Assembly: GCA_027004335.1 (NCBI GenBank)
Contig: JALTID010000007.1
Span: 1 to 5,508 of the forward strand
DNA length: 5,508 nucleotides
Source of the DNA: a bacterium
GTDB lineage: Bacteria; JALSQH01
Reading direction: 5' to 3'
Position numbers and translations under genes: made by a program. A model generated the notes under the pieces. It was not told the origin of the DNA and did not search any database. It saw only the letters and a program-made list of their open reading frames with translations. Below, piece after piece: positions 1 to 5,508 of this stretch; within the stretch, counting starts at the first letter, position 1; each line of letters opens with the position of its first letter.

Positions 1-79
1 GATAATTTCAATTTTTAAAGGTGGATTGCAAAATTTTTAAATAAAAAAATTTGAAGATTAAAAATTATTTAATCAACCT

Positions 80-1903
80 TTATCGAATTTCCTCCATCAA
101 TTCAACCTTCTGTGAGGATGCAATTATGATGATCTTTTTCAACTCAGGTATCTGCTCCAGATCTGCCCAGGAGGGGTGGGTGAATTTACGAGAGGAGGCA
201 TATTTTTGCAATTGGGTAATGGCCTGTTGGCGGAGGTGGATTATATCGGGGGGTGTATGATTATTGGGTAGATGATTATCTACCCCTACAGGGGTGGGTG
301 CACCGCCGTGCGCCCTTACATTCCTTATATATTTCACCTCTATCAAATATTCATATTTTGTCAATCTGGTTACAGGCCAATTTTTTCGGAGATATATATC
401 TGCATAACCACCCGATGCCTCATATTCACCTTCTACAATATACAATGGAGATAATGCCAGATAGGTTTTTAAAAACATCACCACCCCCTCTTCCCTCCAG
501 ATAAAATCCCTGATATTTGCCACCGCTTTGTAGAATTCTTCAAAGAGGAATTCAAAGAGGGGTTTCCACTCACCTTTGTATGCCATGCCTCTAAAAAGAG
601 CTTTTAGATGGTCAATATCTATTCTCAAATCATACGCCTCTTCAACAGCCCTTCTCATATATTCCCAGAGGAGTGTTCTTACACTGTTGTTGGGAATTAT
701 AAACTTGTATTCTCCTGCCTCATAAGCTTCTCCAATGGTGAGTAAACCAAGATAGTAAAGCAGAGACCTGAATTTCTCTTTGTCAATTATCTCCTCAATG
801 GCAAAGGAATCAATCAATGTTCCCGTGGTCTCTTCAACCCTCAAAACTTCCTGGAGAATGTTGAAGTTTCCATTCAATCTGTTGTTCTCAATTACAAGAA
901 AGCGCAACTTGCCATAATCAGTTCTGATATTGGGATCTATGGGATCATGAGGTAATTTATGATCTTGAAGATATTTATTCACTATATATAGCACAATGTC
1001 TGTGTTGTATAATCTCTCTTCAATCTTCTCAGAAAACACATAGCTATTGGCATGTTCCCTGATTGCTTCTTTTACCAGATTCCTGTCTTCTTTTTTTATT
1101 TCTCCTTCACCGATGCAATAGTCCAACAATTCATCAACCTCTTCTTCCGTTAATCCCACCATTTTGTTAAACATTTCCATGGTTGAAATATTATCCCCGA
1201 TATTCATCCCGCTGGTAACATCACTTAAAACCAATGGACTTACCCCTGTCACAAAAAGCCTCTCGATGCTTCTATTTTCTGTACCATTTTTAATCACGGC
1301 GAAAAAGCTGCGCAAGAATCCCCCTGCATGGGTAATCTGTTTGTATTTTCCTCTGCCATGTTCAATTAAGATGTTATTGGCAAAATTGTCGTATTCGTCT
1401 ATGAGAAGATAGTAGGAAATTCCCAGATCTGCAAGGCTCTTAATCAAACCATTTAGCAGATCTCCTGCTTTATCCATGGAGAGAACATTTTCTCTTACTT
1501 CCTGCAGATGTGGGAAATATGTTGTGTATCTGTTAAAAAAACTCTTTATATCAAGACTTACAGAAAAGTTAAAAGACCTCTCTATCTCCTCCAGAGTTCC
1601 ATATACGGGAATTCCTGAAAAATTGAATTTCAGTATGGGAAAAGAATTCTTTAACTCAGTTGGATTCTTCCCGATATATGTATCCACAAACAATTCCTCA
1701 AACTGATCTTTCCTGCGAATATCGTAGTAATGTTCCAGAATAGATATAAACAGCGATTTCCCGAATCTCCCGGGACGGAGGAAGAAGAGATACTTACTCC
1801 CCAACGACTCAATTTTTTCAATAAATTGAGTCTTATCTATAAAATAATAGTTCTGGGTTTTAATCACTTCATAATTAGCAATGCCATAGGGGATCCTCTT
1901 CAT
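80..1903 (-). CDS. AAA-ATPase-like / PD-(D/E)XK nuclease-domain protein
   Basis: This 607-residue protein has the architecture of the AAA-ATPase_like (PF09820) plus PDDEXK_9 (PF08011) proteins. The family is common and often multicopy in anaerobic bacteria and archaea; its cellular role is not established, and a nucleic-acid-related ATPase/nuclease is inferred. Seen: the family N-terminus IPYGIANYEVI; a P-loop RPGRFGKS at residues 43-50 (many relatives have RPRRFGKS); a Walker B-like LLIDEYD at 166-172; a sensor-like RLFVTGVSPL at 215-224. In the C-terminal nuclease fold, Asp502 (YADIYL), Glu522-Val-Lys524 (YLIEVKYI) and Gln564-xxx-Tyr568 match the expected catalytic and QxxxY residues. The ATG at 1903 is the only ATG/GTG/TTG start after an in-frame upstream TAG, and it fits the family N-terminus. 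No Shine-Dalgarno precedes it. Residues ~527-555 form an unusual Pro/Gly/Asn/His-rich loop encoded by palindromic DNA. The domain spans appear complete, so it is likely intact; whether the loop permits nuclease activity is unknown. Confidence 0.9.
   Translation of the reverse strand: MKRIPYGIANYEVIKTQNYYFIDKTQFIEKIESLGSKYLFFLRPGRFGKSLFISILEHYYDIRRKDQFEELFVDTYIGKNPTELKNSFPILKFNFSGIPVYGTLEEIERSFNFSVSLDIKSFFNRYTTYFPHLQEVRENVLSMDKAGDLLNGLIKSLADLGISYYLLIDEYDNFANNILIEHGRGKYKQITHAGGFLRSFFAVIKNGTENRSIERLFVTGVSPLVLSDVTSGMNIGDNISTMEMFNKMVGLTEEEVDELLDYCIGEGEIKKEDRNLVKEAIREHANSYVFSEKIEERLYNTDIVLYIVNKYLQDHKLPHDPIDPNIRTDYGKLRFLVIENNRLNGNFNILQEVLRVEETTGTLIDSFAIEEIIDKEKFRSLLYYLGLLTIGEAYEAGEYKFIIPNNSVRTLLWEYMRRAVEEAYDLRIDIDHLKALFRGMAYKGEWKPLFEFLFEEFYKAVANIRDFIWREEGVVMFLKTYLALSPLYIVEGEYEASGGYADIYLRKNWPVTRLTKYEYLIEVKYIRNVRAHGGAPTPVGVDNHLPNNHTPPDIIHLRQQAITQLQKYASSRKFTHPSWADLEQIPELKKIIIIASSQKVELMEEIR
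251..280. repeat. Imperfect 15-bp tandem repeat (two units), in frame
   Basis: gggtgtatgattatt (251-265) and gggtagatgattatc (266-280) match at 12 of 15 positions. The unit is exactly five codons, and on the minus strand the copies encode DNHLP (residues 542-546) followed by NNHTP (547-551). The second unit also forms most of the first hairpin of the palindrome cluster. The simplest reading is an in-frame duplication within the inserted segment, which lengthens the loop without disturbing the nuclease domain downstream. Confidence 0.5.
266..315. repeat. GC-rich palindrome cluster inside the ATPase gene
   Basis: Three adjacent hairpins are visible. The first is a perfect 8-bp stem, gggtagat (266-273) with atctaccc (278-285), around the loop gatt. 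The second is cccc (283-286) with gggg (291-294) around taca, sharing bases with the first. The third is gggtgcac (296-303) with gtgcgccc (308-315) around cgcc; one pair is a G.T, which becomes an A.C mismatch in the mRNA. Bases 283-315 are 26/33 G+C, far above the surrounding gene. The cluster resembles the extragenic palindromic repeats found scattered between bacterial genes, but here it is read in frame as residues ~530-546 of the nuclease domain. Copies elsewhere in the genome cannot be seen from this window. Confidence 0.7.
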
Positions 1904-1910
1904 GATTATT

Positions 1911-1940
1911 ATTATAGCAGAAAGTGAAGAGAAGTGTATA
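1911..1940 (-). promoter_or_regulatory. Extended -10 sigma-70-type promoter of the ATPase gene
   Basis: Reading the minus strand, TGCTATAAT (1919-1911) is a perfect extended -10 element (TGnTATAAT). A TATACA box at 1940-1935 matches the -35 consensus TTGACA at four of six positions, with an 18-bp spacer. The last base of the -10 lies only 7 bp before the A of the ATG at 1903, so the predicted start site falls at the ATG or up to about 3 bases before it. There is no room for a ribosome binding site, so the mRNA would be leaderless. Motif matches are seen; the start site is inferred. Confidence is limited because AT-rich DNA yields TATAAT by chance, though the full extended motif at a gene start with no Shine-Dalgarno is persuasive. 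Confidence 0.6.
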
Positions 1941-1952
1941 GGGTGATGGATA

Positions 1953-1972
1953 GGCTACTTGCGATTCGCCCC
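1953..1972. repeat. Weak GC-rich inverted-repeat remnant
   Basis: On the minus strand GGGGCGAATCGCAAGTAGCC stands out as GC-rich in an otherwise AT-rich spacer. Its ends pair imperfectly (five of seven pairs between 1953-1959 and 1964-1970). The start, GGGGCGAA followed by a short centre, looks like half of a palindromic repeat whose second arm has decayed. It lies between the stop of the truncated serpin and the ATPase promoter, where a repeat-mediated rearrangement would leave a trace. This is suggestive only: the pairing is poor and no second copy is in the window. Confidence 0.25.
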
Positions 1973-1994
1973 GTTAATAAATCTAACAACACCA

Positions 1995-2402
1995 CTATCT
2001 CTCCAGCACCATGTACCACTTTACCATCTCTTCTTCTGTCCTTCCCCTTGCCCAGCTATAGGTCATTGCCAGGACAGATGAAATACTGTATGGTGAGAAG
2101 AACAGGTTCCCATTTTCTGATGCAAGCCGGTGGTATAAATCAATAGCAAAGGCGTTGTTATCCTGGACTATTTTGTCTTGATTAGAACCACTGTATTTTT
2201 CAGTAACCTGTTGGTTTGCATCATTTACTTTCTTATTTGCAGAATGACTTGCTCCACTATTATGCGTGGAATGGCTGCGCTGAGCGTAAAGATAAAGCCC
2301 TACGCCAACCAGAATAAGAATTACTAAAACTGCTATTACTCCAACTAAAAATGGTCTTTGGTAGGTTTGATGATTGTTGTTATTAGTCCATAGGTAATGC
2401 AT
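1995..2402 (-). pseudogene. Truncated membrane-anchored serpin (N-terminal fragment)
   Basis: Serpins are ~350-400-residue suicide inhibitors of serine or cysteine proteases. This 135-residue frame starts with a short polar segment, one membrane span (~18-40, FLVGVIAVLVILILVGVGLY) and a Ser/His/Asn-rich linker (~41-80). It then has clear serpin helix A/B sequence: NNAFAIDLYHRLA (82-94), GNLFFSPYSISSVLAMTY (98-115) and ARGRTEEEM (118-126). After VK at 127-128 the homology stops and the frame ends within seven more residues (WYMVLER). Roughly 300 residues are missing, including the beta-sheet core and reactive-centre loop, so it cannot inhibit a protease. I could not find the remainder in the other minus-strand frames before the ATPase gene, so this looks like a deletion or insertion breakpoint rather than a simple frameshift. 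The start overlaps the upstream gene by 20 bp and has no clear Shine-Dalgarno, which suggests translational coupling. The anchor and linker look intact, so a short membrane peptide could still be made. Confidence 0.8.
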
Positions 2403-2862
2403 TCCAGGTAAACCATACGAATATAGTAATGGCTATGGCCAACATAATTTTTGTCGGTTCGGTTGATGTGCAATTACTCTTCACTTTTCTTCGGTATATC
2501 AATGATCTCAAAGGAAACTTCAGATTGAGCTCGTCTATAGATGGTTTTAACAATTTCGGAAAAGGATAACTTTTCCCATCAAAAGTTATTTCCTTCTTAA
2601 AATAGGATTTGTTTAAAGTTCCAATTTCCCTTCCTTCCCAGAGTATCTTATAACTTTGATGACCAAAAAATGTTTTTTTGCCTGAGAGCTTCAACTGCTG
2701 ACTTTCAAGAACAAGTTTGCCCTCCGCATACATCTGAAAGTTCCACTCGCCCGCTTCGTAAGAACATTCGTATTCCTTTGTTCCTTTTTCATCGATAGTT
2801 CTGACAAAAAATTTATTTTGTGTCAGTGGTCCCCAAAATGTTGTTGAAACTTGAATCTCCAT
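2383..2862 (-). CDS. Small beta-rich protein with C-terminal membrane anchor, possibly tubby/LURP-one-like
   Basis: I do not firmly recognise this 159-residue protein. Residues ~15-105 alternate short beta-strand-like segments with turns (FFVRTIDEKGTKEYEC, EWNFQMYAEGKLVLES, SYKILWEGREIGTLNK, EITFDGKSYPF). This pattern, including a repeated strand-Gly-strand rhythm, recalls the tubby/LURP-one (scramblase-related) beta-barrel, but that is a guess. A basic stretch IYRRKVK (122-128) precedes one hydrophobic segment, IMLAIAITIFVWFTW (139-153), followed by only a few residues. It is therefore probably tail-anchored, with the globular domain on the cytoplasmic side by the positive-inside rule. There is no signal peptide. 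The ATG lies one base past the stop of the large upstream gene behind a GGGGAG ribosome binding site, and the 3' end overlaps the serpin remnant by 20 bp. Both features indicate a co-translated operon gene. Confidence 0.75.
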   Translation of the reverse strand: MEIQVSTTFWGPLTQNKFFVRTIDEKGTKEYECSYEAGEWNFQMYAEGKLVLESQQLKLSGKKTFFGHQSYKILWEGREIGTLNKSYFKKEITFDGKSYPFPKLLKPSIDELNLKFPLRSLIYRRKVKSNCTSTEPTKIMLAIAITIFVWFTWNALPMD

Positions 2863-2863
2863 T

Positions 2864-5508
2864 TTACTCCCCGAACTTTCTGTACCATTTCTCCATCACT
2901 TCTTCTGCAGGCTTATAAGTTACAGAATAATCTTTGTTCAGGGGGGCATAGGAGTAAAAATAACCAAAATCAAGAATGCCGCCAACATAACTCCTCTCAG
3001 CTGCAGCCTGAAAAGCAGCTTCAAAGAGAGCAGCCTGTTCAGCAGGATCATACTTTTTTGATGGATCATCGGGACCAATAAAACCAACTTCTGCACCTGT
3101 GGCAGCACCATCAACAGAGGCATAGGAAAGATGAACAATCACAGGCTTGTGGTATTTGTTATACATAGCATCAACATAAGTGGAAAATTCACTCTCCATG
3201 GCACTTTTAATCTCATCAAATGTGGCATCAGGAGAATCAACCAAATGAGTTCCCATATCAAAGGAGGTTACCACAACACAATCGGCATAACCAGGAAAAT
3301 CGTAGATATCATAGTGAACACCATTTATAATGATTTTTCCATGGTAGACACTTTTTACTTCCTGGATCAGATCTATCATTTTTGCATCAAAGGTGCCTAT
3401 ATATGATTGATCAGTGAAGCCATCAGCAGATGGGAAAACATGGTAAAATGGACCGGGGAGGAGTAGATATTCGGCACCTGTTTTTTCAGCGAGATAGGCG
3501 TTATACATATAGAGTTTCTCTGCAGCTATCAACCATCTCTTCCACCACTCTGGTGTATGAGCCTGCCATAAGAATGCCTGATCAGGATGGTTTTCCATAT
3601 TCATCTGGGGGTAGATCAGCGCTTTTAAACCAAGGGAATGCGCGATCTCAACAGCCTTTTCCAGATCCTCTTTGGGAGTAATGGGATTATCAATTTTAAG
3701 CGGTCTTGTCTCTATCTCCGGTGTCAGTATCTCACCATAAGCCCACACAGAGGTAACTACCACTGTATCACCACCATGATTTTTTATTCTACTGTATGCG
3801 GTTTCAAGCTGATTTAAGAATGATGGATTCCAGTAATCAACTGGATAAAAACCCCTGAGGAAGTTTCTGTTATAATTTACATCCTGCTCCCAGTAAGGTA
3901 CAGCAAAATTGAATGTTTCGTAATCATATTCAGGGGTAACAGTAAAAATTTTACTGTAACAGTGAGTTGTATCTGTTACGCATATTCTGTAACTCTTTGA
4001 ATTTTCAATAACAAAATATTTTGAGGTTACAAGATATGGATCCTGAAACTCCCTCACCAGCGGGATTGTAACTCCTGTGGGAGAACCATTATTTATCTTT
4101 TCAAGGAAAACTGATGCAGTTACCGATGTCCATGAGGGAATGGCAAAGGTTATATCCACCGGATAAGAATTATCAAGATTTGCAGTGGGATCTGCAGGTG
4201 GTGCATATCTCCAGCGTTGAATTACAAGCTCAACATTTTTGTCTGAATCAACAGTAACAGAGTGGATGGTCGATATATTTTCATTCTCCTGCCACTCACA
4301 GAACTCATTTATTGCATGATAAACGAAGAAGTTAAAGGTAGAATTGGGAAAAGTGTAGAACCTTATTCCCCAGCTTCCATCACCAAGGGGAGATAGAGGT
4401 ACTGAGGGACCATTCATATTAAAATAGAGCCTCTCTCCTGAAGGTGTATTAAGGGGAGGGATAACCTTAACTTCAAATAAAAATTTCCCATTATTATCAA
4501 AATGTAACCTGTCATTTACCACCACGCTATCTGTTGCAGGAACTATAAATTCTCTGTAGTAGTTGTGGTAATCTGTGGTTTCAGAGCCGTAGAATTGTCC
4601 CTCTTTTGTATATAGATACCTCACATATGTTCCCTGGTAGAGATCCACATCAGCTTCGTAACCTGAAGAAGTTTTTCTCATAATAATAAATCTTGATGAA
4701 TCCCATGGGGTGAATCCATTGTTGGGAGAAGGTCCATACATGGCACCAAGCTGAAAAATGTTACCCACAAGATAGAGATTGTATGGAGAAGATGAATCAC
4801 CTGTTGCTTTAAAAGTAACATGAACTTTTTTAGCCTTTCTAAGTAAAACCTTTACAAAGTTTTCTCCTGCTGAAAGATCCACAGTTATACCTGAGTAAAA
4901 ATAATCACCTAAGGTTGTAAAAACTGTTACTCTCTCCAGTGCCTGAGGTAAGCCTTTAAGATAAAATCTGCCTTTAAAGTCAGTTGCAAGAAAAACTCCC
5001 CCTACAGCCACCGTGGCATCGGTTATGGGCTGCATACTATCAGCATCGAGCACCACTCCGCTTAGTTCTCCGGAATAGGTAATTTTTGTTTTATCAGCCC
5101 AGTTGGTAACAGTATCATTAACTCCGTTATCTTCAACATTTTTATTAACATACAACACCCTGTAATGGATCTTTATCTTATCGTTAAAAACCTCTCTTTT
5201 ATCCATAAAATCTGACCATGGGTCTGAATCAAGATTGAACCTATCATAGGCGTATCTTATAAACCCACCCTTAGGTAGTGAAACAGTGGCAGAATATAGG
5301 TTATCGGAGAGCCTGTTCATCTTGAATCTATTGATAAATTCCCACTCAAAGAATGGTAGTAACTCAATATACACATCTTCCCCGGAGGTTGTAGAGGGAG
5401 TATGCACAATAAAAGTTACTTTTTTATAATTCATCATCCGCCATCCATTTCCCCCTGTGGAACCAGTATTATTGTCTGAATATCCGCCCGTATTATCAGT
5501 ATTCTCAC
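2864..5508 (-). CDS. Multi-domain surface protein with C-terminal glycoside-hydrolase-like TIM barrel (5' partial)
   Basis: An ATG at 5437 would give 857 residues, but the frame stays open to the window edge and encodes a Thr/Gly/Asn/Ser-rich linker (NTGGYSDNNTGSTGGNG), so the real start lies outside. Numbering from that ATG: ~4-95 is a starch-binding-like sandwich (KVTFIVHTP, DVYIEL, YSATVSLPKGGFIRYAYD). Residues ~121-200 resemble a carboxypeptidase-regulatory domain (LSGVVLDADSMQPITDATV, DFKGRFYLKGLP). Residues ~203-310 and ~317-408 look like further carbohydrate-binding-like sandwiches, and ~425-512 another beta domain. Residues ~526-857 resemble a GH113-type TIM barrel: RGFYPVDYWNPSF, a strand-helix ending GGDTVVVTSVWAYGE, AHSLGLKALIYPQMN, GAEYLLLPGPF, KPVIVHLSYAS, and the end YVGGILDFGYF...KPAEEVMEKWY. 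The usual acid/base and nucleophile Glu are not where I expect them (PGPF at 661-664, His769), so activity is uncertain. A lipoprotein or secretion signal upstream is likely but unseen. It probably acts outside the cytoplasm on a polysaccharide, or only binds one. Confidence 0.8.
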   Translation of the reverse strand, partial: ENTDNTGGYSDNNTGSTGGNGWRMMNYKKVTFIVHTPSTTSGEDVYIELLPFFEWEFINRFKMNRLSDNLYSATVSLPKGGFIRYAYDRFNLDSDPWSDFMDKREVFNDKIKIHYRVLYVNKNVEDNGVNDTVTNWADKTKITYSGELSGVVLDADSMQPITDATVAVGGVFLATDFKGRFYLKGLPQALERVTVFTTLGDYFYSGITVDLSAGENFVKVLLRKAKKVHVTFKATGDSSSPYNLYLVGNIFQLGAMYGPSPNNGFTPWDSSRFIIMRKTSSGYEADVDLYQGTYVRYLYTKEGQFYGSETTDYHNYYREFIVPATDSVVVNDRLHFDNNGKFLFEVKVIPPLNTPSGERLYFNMNGPSVPLSPLGDGSWGIRFYTFPNSTFNFFVYHAINEFCEWQENENISTIHSVTVDSDKNVELVIQRWRYAPPADPTANLDNSYPVDITFAIPSWTSVTASVFLEKINNGSPTGVTIPLVREFQDPYLVTSKYFVIENSKSYRICVTDTTHCYSKIFTVTPEYDYETFNFAVPYWEQDVNYNRNFLRGFYPVDYWNPSFLNQLETAYSRIKNHGGDTVVVTSVWAYGEILTPEIETRPLKIDNPITPKEDLEKAVEIAHSLGLKALIYPQMNMENHPDQAFLWQAHTPEWWKRWLIAAEKLYMYNAYLAEKTGAEYLLLPGPFYHVFPSADGFTDQSYIGTFDAKMIDLIQEVKSVYHGKIIINGVHYDIYDFPGYADCVVVTSFDMGTHLVDSPDATFDEIKSAMESEFSTYVDAMYNKYHKPVIVHLSYASVDGAATGAEVGFIGPDDPSKKYDPAEQAALFEAAFQAAAERSYVGGILDFGYFYSYAPLNKDYSVTYKPAEEVMEKWYRKFGE
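2867..2872 (-). promoter_or_regulatory. Ribosome binding site inside the end of the upstream gene
   Basis: On the minus strand GGGGAG ends 4 bases before the ATG at 2862 and overlaps the last codons of the glycoside-hydrolase-like gene, whose TAA sits between the motif and the start. It fixes the start of the 159-residue protein. Ribosomes finishing the upstream gene would be well placed to reinitiate here. Confidence 0.6.

Noticed and set aside
1-79. AT-rich downstream flank of the ATPase gene as a rho-independent terminator.
   Set aside because: It contains A/T runs that can pair (aaattttt with aaaaattt) but no GC stem, so a terminator cannot be supported; I see no gene here.
51-260. Plus-strand open frames opposite the ATPase gene and the other minus-strand genes (51-260, 253-504, 1164-1412, 1476-1706, 1730-1927, 1934-2146, 2851-3081, 3131-3406, 3430-3681).
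   Set aside because: They lie antisense to well-supported coding sequence, have no recognisable domains and show shadow-like composition.
266-315. The palindrome cluster as an internal transcription terminator or a CRISPR repeat.
   Set aside because: No T-run follows any hairpin on either strand, and there is no spacer-repeat periodicity; only one cluster is present.
1912-2030. An open minus-strand frame past the serpin stop (GKVVHGAGEIVVLLDLLTG and onward) that could be the serpin continuing after a frameshift.
   Set aside because: Its sequence does not match the expected post-helix-B serpin region or the serpin C-terminus, and it ends after about 40 residues at the TAA within the TATAAT box.
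2938-3138. A 66-residue minus-strand frame inside the glycoside-hydrolase-like gene.
   Set aside because: It is an alternate-frame shadow of the conserved C-terminal barrel sequence, with no ribosome binding site or domain.

Overview
The window is a stretch of bacterial DNA of low to moderate GC with every credible gene on the minus strand, so transcription runs from position 5508 towards 1. Arg codons are often AGA/AGG, and the encoded proteins are mostly exported or membrane-linked. That fits a bacterium from an anaerobic, possibly thermophilic lineage, but nothing here identifies the taxon; this is a loose inference.

Three tightly packed genes occupy 5508 to 1995. The first is a large multi-domain protein whose reading frame is open through the right edge of the window. 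It has a Ser/Gly/Asn/Thr-rich linker, starch-binding-like and carboxypeptidase-regulatory-like beta-sandwich modules, and a C-terminal TIM-barrel domain resembling glycoside hydrolases of the GH113 type. One base after its stop comes a 159-residue beta-rich protein with a C-terminal membrane anchor, possibly tubby/LURP-one-like. That gene overlaps by 20 bp the third, a membrane-anchored serpin that keeps only the first ~50 residues of the serpin fold and has lost everything after it. I read these as one operon for cell-surface or envelope proteins, with the serpin now a remnant.

The other unit (1940 to 80) is a 607-residue predicted ATPase with a C-terminal PD-(D/E)XK nuclease domain (the AAA-ATPase_like plus PDDEXK_9 architecture). 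It has its own strong extended -10 promoter, placed so that the transcript would start at or within a few bases of the ATG, i.e. a leaderless mRNA. It follows directly on the truncated serpin, so it may belong to a segment whose arrival or rearrangement removed the rest of the serpin gene.

The most unusual signal is a GC-rich cluster of palindromes at about 251-315, inside the nuclease domain of the ATPase gene and read in frame as an extra loop between the catalytic Glu-x-Lys strand and the next helix. It looks like an intergenic-type palindromic repeat captured as coding sequence, comparable in principle to the Rickettsia palindromic elements. A weaker GC-rich inverted-repeat remnant lies at 1953-1972, between the broken serpin and the ATPase promoter. 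No RNA genes, CRISPR arrays, insertion sequences or convincing terminators were seen.
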